Notes under the pieces: model-generated
What the model was told of the DNA's origin: nothing
Seen by the model: only the letters and a program-made list of their open reading frames with translations
Databases searched by the model: none
Shown: in pieces, positions 1 through 13,376 of the stretch
How the letters are laid out: each line of letters begins with the position of its first letter
Numbering within the stretch: position 1 is the stretch's first letter
Position numbers and translations under genes: made by a program
Assembly: GCA_000149265.1 (NCBI GenBank)
Contig: CH002903.1
Location: 392,584-456,583, forward strand
Origin: Ciona savignyi
Taxonomy: Eukaryota > Chordata > Ascidiacea > Phlebobranchia > Cionidae
Direction of reading: 5' to 3'
DNA length: 64,000 bases

Positions 1-120
1 GTTCAACGTTTGTTATTAAGCAATTCTGTAAGAGTGCTTGTTTCAGATTTTATAGTTTAGCAAAATACATAACTTTGTCTTTCATCAACACAGTCATAAA
101 GTTAAACGAATTACACTCAC

Positions 121-3100
121 CACATAGGCATTTGTCAAAGCCATTCCATGCAACACAACCTGAAATTTAAATTTTGCAAATTGTAAAATTTAAGCAACTA
201 AATACTTTAAACTGCAATTGTATGTTAAATATGGCAAAACAAACTGAAAATGAATATTTTTTTTAATTAAAACACATTGGAATATACATTTTTTTGTCAC
301 CGGATTTCAAGAATTTTTAATATATTTGTTGATTTTGGTCAGTTTCTACAAAAACGTGCATAAACAGGTTCCGTTCAAATAGTTTAGAGTGTGAATCATG
401 CTTTAACCACAAAATGAAAATCGTGATATTTTTTACGCCTGCAGGGCAAATCAATCAGCCTCTTTCATAGATGAAAACATTTTTTTTAAATTTTGCACAA
501 CATGGGCCGGGAACCCGTCAGACAGCCATTAGTATATATCATGGCATGTAACATATTTATGTTACTTGCACCATCTGCACGAAAGTGATTGATATTTCTT
601 ATCTTCTTACAAGTACTTAAAAAAGTCGGCAATTGATTTAGGGTGACATGCAAGACTATAAAAACAACATGCAATGTGATATCATAACATGCAATACAAA
701 GTCATAGCATACAATATGATGTCATGGATCTTTTAAAACTAAATTAGTCAGAGAACATGTAAATTGGTGGGAGAACCAGACAATATTGTATAGGGAGCTG
801 TTAAAAAAATAACAATCTCTTAGATAACTTTTTACGCAAAATAAATATGACATGGTGTTGACAAACAATAAAAATTCCTTTTTTTATTCCACAACTTTGG
901 TATAAGGTATATTATTTGTTTAGTGAATTGGTTAGATGCTTAACTTTGCAAAGGCACAAAAATGGTTATAAAAGCTTTATATACGTTAAGACATTTATTT
1001 TAAAAGTATAGAGATGGGCAATGTGAAAAATAGACTATTCTACACAGTTTTAAAATAGTAATTGTAAATCATAAAACAGTGGTTTTAAATATTTAAAGGG
1101 GAACTGAAGTCAATTTTAAGAATATCTTAATAAATGGAAAAAAATACGCTGATTTCAAAAATCAAATCAGTTTCTTCCAATATTTTTTGGTTAAAGAGTT
1201 ATGAGCAAATATGTATTTCATTTTATGTTAGGGGATTTCCCGTATTACGTCACTGACGTTGTTGAGATTTCGTGCCTATATGCATTGTATACAATCATGT
1301 GTCAGTTTACAGGTGAATTAGTAACAGAAGCGCCTGCAGGAGCGTTGCACTTTCGTTTTTATTATGGAGACTTAGCATAACACTTGTCATATAGTCTTAC
1401 TGAACCAATGTACATGGTGACAGCTTACTTTAAGCGCGGTCATTAAGGCCTGCACGGTCCTGGACCTAAGCTGAATGCTGAGGTATACAGGTCTCGTATT
1501 TAAATGACTTTAGAATAATAAGTCTTAGCAATTTATATCATAAATAATAAAAGTGAAAACAGAACAAGAAAACTATAACAGAATGCATTAAACTGTAACT
1601 GCCAGCAATTTATAGAAATAAACCAGCCATTAGGCAAAGGCTAGACTATGCGGTGGGAAAAGCCTATTTCTTTCATGGTTTACCTTGGCTGTTTGTATAA
1701 TGTTTTGCTGTTGTGTATGTGGTGCATTTAATGTCTGCTGTTATTGAAACTGAGCATTAGCCTACTGGTTGAGTATACCACTTATTGCAAAAACCAGTTA
1801 ATCCACAGTTGAGTAGCTGATGTGTAGTCTGACAATAAGTACACAGCAAGCACTCAGATAAGTGAAGAATATATATAATAGATCTTTACTTAACTACCCA
1901 AATAAGTTAATAATAATATACCACATTTCTAATTTAGTTCTTTTTATTAGATATTGTAAAATGCCTAAAGTTAAGCCACTGAGAAGGAAGAAAGAGTGAT
2001 TGGAGTATATTGTTTTGCTCCAGGATGTACAAATTCCTATTACAGCACTCGAAATTCCAATCCACCTGTGCTCTTCCATCGATTTCCTCACAACGACAAA
2101 AAACGGTTGAAGCAATGGATACAACAATGCAAGCGTTCTAAACTACCTGGAAAAAGAACCGCAGTGTGTAGTGCACATATTTGTGACAAGGATTATCATA
2201 GTAAAATTGTATTTGACTCCAATGGAGTAGCCAAGATGATGAAAACAAACCACTTGGTGAAAAATACATTTCCAACAATTTTAAATTTTTCTGATTATGA
2301 TTTTAAACATAGTGATCAACCCAGTACATCAAGTGCAACTTCAAGAACTTCTTTATCCAAGCAGATAATTAAAAAATAAGGGCTTTTAGTAATGCAAGTC
2401 CAGTCTGGCATTATTTTGTGCACAAATGCATGTACATTCATGCAGCATAAACATTCTTGCGGTGTGTCCATAAGAATACAGTTTTTGCAACGGCACCAAG
2501 TCATGTCAATAGGTAATGTTTCTAAATAAACATTTTCTTCTATGGGGCTTGCATCTTCAAAGATACTTTCAGACGTTTTCCTTGGTTCAAACGCACATGA
2601 CTAAATTTGTGTTGTTTTATTGTGTACAATAAAACTTCTTTCATCCATGCCAGAATGCTGAAAACTGTCATACATTTTAGTGTTACAACATTAACTTAAA
2701 TTTACTCTAGAAATGAAAAAAACAAAAGAAATTTGTTAAAACTTCTATGCATATGTATACCAAATCTCTCACACTCTCAGTTTGTAGCCTAGGGGTTGAT
2801 AACAACATTGCTAGTCTACGTTGCAGATTATGGCTATATATTGAAAAGCAACAATCATGAAAGAAATAGGCTGTTCCCACCGCATAGTCTGATCTTTGAT
2901 TGATGGCTGGTTTATTTCTATAAATTGCTGGCAGTTACAGTTTACTGCCTCCTGTTCTAGTTTTCTTGTTCTGTCTTCACTTTTATGATTTATGATATAA
3001 ATTGCTAAGACTTATTATTCTAAAGTCATTTAAATACGAGACCTGTATACCTCAGCATTCAGCTTAGGTCCAGGATCGTGCAGGCCTGAATGAGCGCGCT

Positions 3101-6100
3101 TAAGGTAAGCTGTCACGCGGGTACATTGGTTCAGTTAGGCTATATGACAAGTGTTATGCTAAGTCTCCATAAAAAAACGAAAATACAACGCTCCTGCAGG
3201 CGCTTATGTTACTAATTCACCTCTAAACTGGCACATGATTGTATACAATGCATATAGGCACGAAATCTCAACAACGTCAGTGACGTAATACGGGAAATCC
3301 CCTAACATAAAATAAAATGCATATTTGCTCATAACTCTTTAACAAAACAATATTGGAAGAAACTGATTTGATTTTTGAAATCAGCGTATTTTTTTCCATT
3401 TATTAAGATATTCTTAAAATTGACTTCAGGTTCCCCTTTAAAAAAAATAGCAATATTGCAGTGTTTGCAAAGAAATGACGACTGTAAATCTTTTTTTTTC
3501 AATACTGCTTTTAAAGAGTTGCATACACAGTGAAAGAAACTGAAGTAACAGGCCTTCTATGGCCTTCAGGATCACATTCCGGGTCCCGGTGCTACCGTGA
3601 ACCCGCCCATACTATTGCATTGTATAGGAAGCGAATTTCTAGTTTTTCAATCCCTATTTGTATAACATTTAGTCAGGTGGTTAAGTAGAAAAGCGTGTGT
3701 ATGCGTGCATGTAATAGTGTGACAAATACCCTTATATTGCCCTTCATTTTCATGGAATAAAATATCATCGTAAGTATTATGAATCTTACTTTTCGACTGA
3801 AAAGGTGTAGATTTTTGTCTGCTTATTGTAGTTATTGGTAAAGATTGTATTTCAATTGTATACTCCAAATCTGGGATTAGGTGGACTTGAGAAAGGACGC
3901 TGAACCGCAACTAGAATAAAAATGATAGGTTTATTCATGAGAAATATTTGGCATAATACGTCAAACATAAACCAGCTGTGCGTCAAACTTATAATTATCT
4001 GCCCGGTTGTGTCCTTGGGCAAATGCCCTCGACGGTGCTCCATTATAGTGGTTTCAATTTTGATCTGATCGTTAGAATGATCAAAAAAGTGAAGTTTAAT
4101 ATCAAAACAAACAGAAATAACTGCATGGCTTACTGATCGCATGGCTTACTTAAAAGATAATAGAAAAATGATCTGTTTTTTTTAGACACCAAGAAAAAAT
4201 ATGCTAGTTAACGATTTAAGTACTCCTAATTTAAAAATTGTTGCAAAAAAATTTGAAAAAAATGTCGTTTGTGGCATAGAAATAAATTTGGAGTAAAAAA
4301 TATGTTAAACAGTATATTTAAAATTATAGGTGCAACTCAAAAACGGGAAGCAAAATTTTGAGGAAAAATTATAACAAGTTATTATTGGCACACTGAAAAT
4401 TGTTTAGTTAAGTCTTTATTCTTTACATATATCCTGCAATGTATTTCTGACTGCTTGTAATATTATTTAGCATATAAACATATATTTAGCATGCATTCTT
4501 TATGCAATTTTTATATTTTTATTTAAACTCCATAAAAAATAAACCTGGGTGTCTTCATTCTGTAATTGCCTTGTTAATGTCACGTTGTGGCATTCGCTGA
4601 CAGTTCCTGGTTTATGTGGCTGGATGGTTACCTGATAGGAAAAATGATATTTTAGCAAAATGTTGGAAAATTTCTAAATTAATCAAAAAGCACCACAATA
4701 TATTAAAGACCCAGTGATATATTTTATTCCAAAAAGAACCTTATTAGGCAGAACCCTAATTTATAAGGATATGTATCATATTTTCAACTATCCAATCATA
4801 CATATTTCCTGATATTTACAACAGCAATTAATATGCCAGACATTTCCAAAGAGTCAATTACTCATATAAGTATAGTAATGAACTTAACCATAGGCAGAAC
4901 AATCCATCTGCACCACCACCACATAACCATAATTTAGAATAGAGGGGGACTACAGAAAACAAACCAGAAGTCTAAAAATTGGAAATCCAGTATCCAAGTA
5001 AATATCATACACAGATCAACTATCAACATCATTCACATAGACTCTTACATAATCGAAATAAAATTCTCCAGTTATTTATACAATCCGTATTTGCAACTCT
5101 GCTATACACCAGGAGATATGTTATGCATATCTTACCATAAAGCCCTTGACATCTGGCAAACCATATGGGCATGGCTGCCAGGACACAAATGCATATCCGA
5201 GAACCTTTTTGAAAACTGGGTCAAAAACTCCAATTTCTGACACATTCACATTGATTGGTGGACATACATGATTTGAATGGGATTCCACAACACTAGCTTG
5301 GATCACACACTGGCCTGCACGAGATAATATACAATTACTCTTGGGCAATAAATTTTTGTAAATAAAACGAGGTTGATGGCATTTTTTGAATTGCAACAAG
5401 TTTTATATGTGACAAAAATTAGCAACTTCTGCATTTATTGAGGTACGGTACCATATATAAATCACTTGTCTACATAATGGCAACAAAAAAATGGAGTTGG
5501 TGGCAAGTTTAGTTTAATTTAAAAGATCATTTTATACTAGGACAGGATGTGACCACAACTATTTAATGTTATTACTTTAATACCATTAAAGATTAAACAT
5601 ATAACACAAACTACCATTATGGTATAATAAAAAGAACTACCAACGGAAATATTGAGGAAATTGATAAAAAAAAAACACTATACGGAATTTGGTTACAGAA
5701 ATTTTGTTTTTAATTTCCTTTTTTTTTAATTTCCATATTTTTGTAGTTTTATTTTTAATATTACACATTTAAGTACTACCAAAATTGCTTTAGAAGTATA
5801 TTAAGATATTGTAAATATTAGAAAATAATTCAGGCTTTAAAAGAAATAGTTATTTTGGAAAAATGTCCAAATAGACATTGGCACCAAAAATGTCAAATAG
5901 ATACTGGCAAAAAATATCTGAAACAGAAGAACAATGTAATAGTTTTAAGATGATTTGGCGCATTTCCAACAGTCCTGTGAATTTCCATTATTTCAACGAT
6001 ACAAATAACTGATTACACGAGACCCCAGACATTGTATTACAGAAAGAGAAAAGAGATATGCACCTCCAGAGCTAAGGGTCCAGTCACCAACGCAGTTTTT

Positions 6101-7582
6101 CATGCACGGCTGATATGATCTTGTCATATGGTGAAATAATACAGGAAAATTAGTTTTATTAGAGTAAAAATGGAGTGAACGTATTAACAAACCACGAGCA
6201 CCAGTATTCGTCAAAAAGTAAAACAAACAAATCAGTTATATGTGCAAGTCATTTATAGGTAGCTATAAACACAAAGTAACTTTGATTAACACAACCTATG
6301 TTTACCTGTAACAAGAGTCACAAATATATTCACGATACCATACTACTTGAAATTGAAACAACATTGAAAAACACTATCTGTGACCACAACATATATTCAA
6401 AATATCATCTCTGTCTTTTTGGCAAAGCCTGTAGTGTGTACATAGATATAAATCTATATGATAAGCTCACCACATGCAATATGTTTCGCATTCCAAAACA
6501 TTTTTATTTCAAAAGTTCAGATTAAATATATTTGTGTATACATCAAACATAATAATATCCAGCTAAAGTTATTAAAACTCAACTTGTGTATACGTTAGTA
6601 CCTATTTCAGCCTTTTTGTGTATTATTTATGTTCAAAGAGCAGCAACAAAACAGGGGCTAATGACTAATTGCTTGAATTTTTAATCAGATTTTATTTATT
6701 CATGAAATGGAAAAGCAATTAATCGAAAAAACATGATGAAGTATTAAATTTCATGTCAATAAATGTACCAGTAAAACTTGTAAAGCATCCGGCAAAAGGA
6801 AAAAAAAGCCTACTTAACGTACGGTACTGTGTTTTATCAACTGCAGTAAGTTTATGTTTATATTACCAGGGTGTTAATTATTTAATTATATTTCCAATAA
6901 TAAGTAGAACTTTTAATTGCAAGTATAAATTTAGCAGTACTTAAATACTGCTTATAAAAATTAGGTACAGTCTGCAAACGCATGTGTCTACGTTACTATT
7001 AGGTAAATAATCTACAAATTGGAAAGTACCATAGAATCCCCCACATTAGGATAAGGGAATTTCCCTTTACAGTAGAGAAAATGTCTAGACAACTATTTTA
7101 AACATTTAGGCGTAGTGAGATTAATGCATTTAATCAATAAATTACCGGTAACATATTTTTAAATACAATAAATGCAATAATTGTTAATAAGAATTGGTAG
7201 TCTACTCAAATCCTAATACTGCACTTTTGTGAAAAATAAAATGACAACCTATGTAATGTCTAATACATTAGATTAATAATACTACTAAACTGTATTGGTA
7301 CAATTTGTAATCAAAAATAAGAAAAATATATAAATAAATAAAACCATGGTAATAAGTTAGAAAAAAAAAAGTTGATTTTACCTTAATATTAATGCCTTTA
7401 ATTTTTAGGGCACATGCTCGTGGACAATCATTGATATTTAAATTCCTGCTTGAATAATGTGATGTTTCTATAGTGGTTGTGGAAGCCCTTTCTATGGTGG
7501 TTGTAGTAGTTGTAAAGTTAATTGCACTCCCACTAACTCTCACAATAAATACCAGATATAAAAGTTGAATATAAAATACCAT
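121..7582 (-). CDS. Interleukin-17 receptor D (Sef)-like receptor, N-terminal part, 3' end outside window
   Basis: Six minus-strand exons join in phase: 7382-7582, 6064-6109, 5136-5314, 4545-4631, 3790-3910 and 121-159. They give about 224 residues. The start at 7582 opens on a hydrophobic signal peptide (MVFYIQLLYLVFIVRVSGSA). An in-frame ATG at 7630 would bury that signal. A Thr-rich, mucin-like stretch (TTTTTTIERASTTTIE) follows, then a Cys-containing ectodomain. Exon 3 ends with AFVSWQPCPYG...DVKGFMV, resembling the first fibronectin-like domain of IL17RD, where a similar SWxPxxxG...LKGFxV pattern occurs. Exon 4 continues with VTIQPHKPGTVSEC and exon 5 with IPDLEYTIEIQSLP, both collinear with IL17RD. 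The transmembrane and SEFIR regions would lie left of base 1. The family is a receptor and FGF/IL-17 signalling modulator at the plasma membrane. The last exon (39 nt) is the least certain. Another IL-17 receptor type is possible. Confidence 0.62.
1097..3437. mobile_element. Kolobok-like DNA transposon with long inverted repeats, TTAA target duplication
   Basis: The element begins AGGGGAACTGAAGTCAATTT and ends with its near-perfect reverse complement. TTAA flanks it at 1093-1096 and 3438-3441. The inverted repeats run about 590 bases (about 1097-1690 and 2850-3437) with only scattered differences, so the copy is fairly young. The central part carries a THAP-domain ORF but no transposase catalytic domain that I can see. 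TTAA duplications fit the Kolobok and piggyBac superfamilies; the RGGGG-type terminus and the THAP domain favour Kolobok (family knowledge plus inference). It sits in an intron of the IL17RD-like gene. Confidence 0.8.
1975..2379 (+). CDS. THAP-type zinc finger ORF inside the transposon (no in-frame ATG)
   Basis: The frame is open from 1975 to the stop at 2379. It encodes a THAP domain, a DNA-binding C2CH zinc finger: YCFAPGCTNS, then LFHRFPHND, RLKQW, CSAHICDKDY and the closing LVKNTFPTI, which matches the AVPTIF-type box. All four metal ligands are present (Cys-x4-Cys near residue 6 and Cys-x2-His near residue 58). After the domain there is only a short Ser/Thr-rich tail, so no catalytic region. 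No in-frame ATG precedes the first Cys. An ATG at 1961 is in another frame and stops after 12 codons, so the ORF is either spliced to an upstream exon or broken by an indel. It lies between the long inverted repeats and is probably a transposon DNA-binding protein. Confidence 0.68.
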   Translation, partial: ATEKEERVIGVYCFAPGCTNSYYSTRNSNPPVLFHRFPHNDKKRLKQWIQQCKRSKLPGKRTAVCSAHICDKDYHSKIVFDSNGVAKMMKTNHLVKNTFPTILNFSDYDFKHSDQPSTSSATSRTSLSKQIIKK

Positions 7583-7650
7583 TGCACTACCTATTATTTT
7601 GTTGCTTTGCTCACCTAGAAAATAAAACATTTTCGGAAATTTTTGTTGAA

Positions 7651-7668
7651 TATATATATATATATATA
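7651..7668. repeat. (TA)n microsatellite
   Basis: Short run of TA dinucleotides about 70 bases upstream of the chosen start of the IL17RD-like gene. It has no clear function, though it could act as an AT-rich promoter stretch. Confidence 0.6.
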
Positions 7669-9854
7669 TGATTGTTTATCTCATAACTTACATTTAATGA
7701 AATATTGTTTTATAAACATAATAAGATTCAATACCAGTCACGAAAAAACAGGTTATTTTTGTTTTTACATTTAATTCAATCTACATGACAGGACTAACTG
7801 GGTTTTACTGGCATATTCATTTTGACAAATATTTGTGGAATAAAATACCTGGTACATACGCTGACTAAGTTATTACGGTTATAGGGATTGCGCACAAAAT
7901 ATTAATGACCCATACCGTGGATTAATTAGCTTACGGTAAACTGTTATTGTGTTTTCTTTACAAATACTGATACATAATTTAACATATTTATCTTCTATAA
8001 GCAAAAATAAATCTTACAGAATAAAGCAAGTTGCAGAAACTTTAGGAGTTTCGTTCGGAATTATCTCTAGCAGTGAAGAACCTTAAAACACATAACTTCA
8101 ATAGACATGTATACAAATTCTGCCTGTTTGTTTATATCTTTCGCGCTACAACTATTTTTTTCTACTCCTCTCTCAAATCGCCTTTTTCTTTAATATTTAT
8201 GAGTTTTCTCTCACATGGGATTTATTTTCTTTTATACGACGAAATTTTAGTTTATAAAGGTTACAGCTAAATTTAGTTAAAAAAAGAAATATAATTAAAT
8301 AAGGTAAAACGCAAGAGAATATAAAAATCGTATCATAAAGGCAGCGTTACCGGACAACATAAAGTTTCAAACTTTAACTTTCATGTCTTTGGGCAAGACA
8401 AGTATTGAACATTGTTGCATCGGTTGAGTTTTTCAATAGGTCAACCAACAACTATTTTAAAACAACACAATAGGCCTACAACAAGCAATTCAACCCGGGG
8501 TATGAGGTAATTTGGCAAGTAACCCGTTTCTAACGACTGGACAACGGTAATAGTAATTATGCTTTCCCATTCCACAATAGATACGATTGTAAATCACATT
8601 ATTATATATATCTTAGGTCTAACTGATAAACCAATATTGAAACATGTCCCAAGTCAACTGTGGTACTTAAACTAGACATGGTACATATGTGGCTTCTTAA
8701 TATTACGATAGCCTACGTAGTTAAAGGTAGCCTACCTAGACTAATATTAATCCAAATAATAAGCATTTAGCCGAAAAACTGTGTACGATCTTGTAAAACT
8801 GCGCAGGCCTCCCTCGTGTTGTAATGTCTCAAATTACCAACTCATGCATGTTCGTGGCACAGCTGTTTGATATGGCCCACAGAAGGCTTACGATCAACAT
8901 TAGCTTGTCCCAAAGCATGTGCTATTTGTTATTAATCGAGGTGACGGGCGATGTAGCCAACCATTGTACTTTAAATTAACAATGAATAGTGTCATTTTAG
9001 TGCAGAAGAAATTCTATCACCGTTCTAACCTAGATACTTGGAAAAAAAGATTCGTCATTTCTGGTCCAATCTTCAAAAAAAGTTGCAATTTACTACAAGC
9101 TCCAGTACAATCGTGTGTTTAGAAAGATAAACGGAAAATGCACACACTTCTTGAATTTAAGTAAAGGCAGAGCGTCTTTTATGAATCTATATTTTCGTTA
9201 CATAATTTGTAGGCCTTTTAATTTTAGGTTGCTGCAGCTTGAAAAAATGGTTTATTTTTTGCTCCTTCTTCACGGCAATGAAAAAATTAGAAAGTAAAAC
9301 TGCACAACTAGAGTAGTTAAAACATGCCAGCTGTATGCATGTGATGTGACATAAACAAATTTTAAAGTTTTAGGTAATTTGTTAAAATTTGTTTTCACTT
9401 GTGTTTTAAATTTATATTCGTAGAACAGCGACAGGATCGAAAACAGTTGAATGCAAAGCAATCAATTTCCAATTTCATAAAGATATTTTATACACAACCT
9501 AGTGATTAAATTTGCATACTATACGCCAACGTGCGTCATCAGTACGCCGATGACGTCATAATGCTCGGAGCGAGGTGTTTAAAACCAGGACGAACAAAAA
9601 ATATTCCTAAATTTGTTGTACAAAACCCCGTACCGATACTTATCATCTATACATATTTTAGGCGGCCTTAGTTTATAGTTTGGTTATAGTATACGCAGTT
9701 ATTAGTGTTTGGTTATAGTATAATTTATTTACAAAACAAAAAGCTTAAACGGCGCCCAATATTTAAAATGATCTTGCTTTGTGCGCGTTAGGACACTAGT
9801 GTAGTAGTTCAGTTAACCGTTCCTGGCACGGCGGGTGTTGGTAGACCCAGAGTT

Positions 9855-9952
9855 GTCGGCTGGACGAATGGTTAACTTGGCCGATTTATAAACCCTCTCT
9901 AATATGAAAACGGTCCTAGTAACGAGCCCATCATGGGGTCGAAACTTAGCTC
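9855..9952 (+). mobile_element. Short tRNA-like SINE (family B), degenerate copy
   Basis: The sequence has a box-A-like segment (TGGACGAATGGTTAAC) and, after an unusually long spacer, the family's ACGAGCCCATCATGGG plus a box-B-like GGTCGAAAC. The same layout recurs at 13377, 24109, 33529 and 22377. The spacing is too long for a functional tRNA. Confidence 0.6.
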
Positions 9953-10532
9953 TAAAAGTTTTGTTTGCAGCACCCGGCAAAGTTTTCTCTGTAAATGTGT
10001 ATTCCAGAGAGGTAGTTTGATCATGTTGAAGAAACTCGGCAAATCCGGTGTGGGGAAGCTAAATTCTGGCAAATTACTATGTTTCAACACCACTGTCCCT
10101 TTTTGCCTAAGAAATAATCATGGACCATGTCTTTAAGAATAATAAAATATTTGTGCCGTCCTTATTAGAATAAAAAGTTACAAAACTCAAATGAGGAAAT
10201 AAACTAATCAACAAATTCACTATTATGTAATATTCAATTTTACCCGAAGAATTAACCATGTGGTCTTGGTAAATTACAACAGATCAAAGAGCAGCACTGT
10301 TAGACTTTTACTAAAAACACGAGTTTCACGGGTGGTAAATCAAGATGTGTAGCGACATGAACTTGTGAGTAAGTCTTGATATATATAGTACAATTTTAAA
10401 CACGAAAAAGCGTAAAACAATTTCAACTAATTTAACCATAAATAGCACAAGAAATAAGTAAAAAGACTTCTGATGTTTTATGATATTTCGTCTCATTTAC
10501 ACCACAATTTTTTTTACAATCCGTGTATATTG

Positions 10533-10742
10533 GGGATAGGATAGAATAGGATATTCATGTTTATCCCCGTATATGAAAAAACCGAGGGCCTTAACACACG
10601 GGCAATCGTCAGATTACCTCGCGCCCGTCTATTGCAGTGTGTTGTGTTTACACGTTCCTTCAATTTGGTAGAACCCATTTATCCATTGGGTTCAGGCAAT
10701 GTCCGTAAAGTGCCTTGGTGTGTCCGTAAAGTGCCTGGTGCA
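10533..10742 (-). mobile_element. Composite tRNA-derived SINE (family A), 5'-truncated
   Basis: Read on the plus strand it opens with the tail (ATAGGATATTCATGTTTATC), then the conserved GGGCAATCGTCAGATTACCT and TTCAATTTGGTAGAACCCAT blocks shared with the full-length copies at 26642, 43074 and 61753. The tRNA-like head is missing. Confidence 0.7.
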
Positions 10743-13376
10743 TAAAAAACACATCTAATTTGACCAACTTGTATAGCAAATACCATATAGGTTGTTAAGA
10801 TCCACACAATATGTGTATCAGAACACAACGTTTTATGCAGATGCGTTGTATGTCCGGTCGTATAACTCGCATATGTGGCCGAATAGTGTTTGGGTTGAAA
10901 ACCAATCTAACGATTGCCCGTGTGAAGACGTCCATTGTTTTTAGCAAAGCGAATAAATTATTAATATTATTTCCTATCCCAAATTGTATATCAGATAGTA
11001 AATTATGTTGCAGATCTTACTGAATATACCTCCGTCAAGAAGGCCCCCTTTTTATCAAACTTGCTCGTGCACATATATTTGTTTATGTTATTATGATTAT
11101 TTTTATACTCTAACAATGTAAACTGTTCTACCGCCCGCCAGGAACGAAGCGAGTTTCAAACTCAGAAACCCGGAAATAATGTTATATTTTGCGCCCAATC
11201 CGCCGAATGTCAAAAATTATTTCTGCGGGTTTAAGAGTAGTCAGTCTTCCAGGACACCGGTTCAACCTTTACCGCAAAATTGATTGTTTATCGGCCTAAA
11301 TTTTGAACTCTACACAGACCCGTCACCAAGATGGTATTTCATTTACAATTCTGTATTTTCTTGAATTATGTCAACCATTCGGCCACAGCAATATTCGTAA
11401 CCACTGTGGTTGAAACGGCCCTCTTTGACGTTTCTGGAGCACCATTACAGATCAGTGGAGAGGTGCAAACTATTTGATTTGTTTTCTACTTGAGTGAATA
11501 GTTCTTAACGTGTCATATCCGTCTCGTTAACCAATCGGCACACAACCGTACAACAAGACCCATTTGCCCTTTTTGAGCCGTCTTAATTTTGCATAAAGGT
11601 TTCGTCACTTTTGTTGCACACGACTTTGTCGGCCTAAATGTGCTGTCATGTGCCACCATGCTTCCACCTAGCGGTTTATTTTAGCAACTTACCAATCGAA
11701 TAGGTGGTGTGGTAGAGAAACTATCGAGTGGCGAAGTTTTTCATACAACTAATGCTGGAAGAGATAAATATTTAGTCCTGATTTAAACCAAGACCCGCAC
11801 ATCGTGAAGCGCATCAAACCTCGGTCGCTCGAAACCGGTCGCTTACAAAGTAGATCTACGACAGAATATCTTTAATGCGTAGCTGTGCACCAAATACAAA
11901 CGAGGTACGAGGTAAATAAGAGTTCATTTAGTGTTCGCGGCCTTTTAGTTGGTTCTTTGTTTATTTTTTGAAACATTAAGAATTCTTTTCGCCAATGCTT
12001 TTGTTTATATTCGTATTTGAACGTTATTTTATTGTTTTCATTAAATTAAAATGTCCTAATGTTATTCTTTCTCTAGTATAGCCTGATTATACAGTGATAT
12101 CAGAATAGATGGGTATTTTTATAACATATTATCATGAGAATCTTTGATAGGTGGTAAATTTTCCCTACTGTATTTAACTCTCAAAGATTTTCCGAAACAT
12201 AAATGCTTTTTCACAATAGGAAAATGCATTGAGACCAGACCAAGGGTTAACATTGACCCCTAACAAGCGAAACGACTAGTTAAATGTCAAAGGATAATAT
12301 TACCGCATTAATACGACTAATTAGGAAGCAAAATCGGCTAAATTTTCAAAATTGACCACGATTTGCGTGAGAGAAAATCTTTTTGACGCTTCAGTGATTT
12401 TGCTGCAATTCTGAAATTCTAATTATTTTGTCGCAGAAACGTGTACCTGTGGAGTCAGATATCAAAGCACAAATCGTATATAATTTTATATGTTCTGGAC
12501 TTGGTCATGTGGCGCAGATAGACAAGTGGTGTGCATATCAAGCGCGATTTGTGTATGATACCGGATACAAAATATAAAATTAAGGTGCAGAAAGACAGGT
12601 AGTATGTTTAAAACCACGAATTTTGCGAAATTCAACCGCAATTCGGGTAGAAATATTAATGGTTTTAAATGCAGCAAGTTTAGTCCGGCGGTGCGCTTAC
12701 CAAGGTTAATTTGATCTAAACATTTAAAATGCGCTCGCTGTAAAAAAATCTCTTTTACAATCAGGCGAGTTGATCAAAAAAAGGACTCTCGCTTAACATT
12801 CTCGAACAAGGTATATCTTCGTCAGAGATTGTGAGGTCACAGACACAAAGGGCCGATAGGAAATTAATTCTAGAAAACTTTAATCAGAACCAGAACGAGA
12901 TGTTATTGGCGACAATGTCTGGCGTCAAAGCCATTGTGTTCTAAATAAAAATAGAGATTTGAATAAAAGCCTTAAAAACGAAGAAGTCACGGAGAGTTTG
13001 TTGCAGGGAATTAGGAACCGGTTCACTTAGGTTTCGACCACGAAATATGTATGTGTTATACGCGTTATAATGAAAGTTAAGACTTTAAACTAGCAGAGTT
13101 TAACCGCATGACATTTTTTGAGACAGGCGCATTTGTAATCAAAATATTTTACAATCAGAACTAGAAAAAGTTTATGATTTTAATTATGGATGAGGTAGTT
13201 TTTTATTAAGTATAAACAAAACTGTATCAATTACCAAAGAAAACAAAGGGAACCGCGTGGAATATCCAGTAGTTAATGGTTGTAAGGCGAACTTTCCCAA
13301 TTTTTTATTCCGCGGCCACAGGATGCACTTCTATGTCGGCCCATACACTATTTTTGTCAAATATATGTGTATTTGC

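Noticed and set aside
1894..2127. Minus-strand 77-residue ORF opposite the THAP domain
   Set aside because: Shadow of the THAP coding frame; the plus-strand zinc ligands are clear.
11331..11477. 49-codon ORF with a hydrophobic N-terminus and a GTGCAA donor, a possible first exon with signal peptide
   Set aside because: No matching downstream exon or domain was found, and the next gene on this strand has its own start and signal peptide at 14650.
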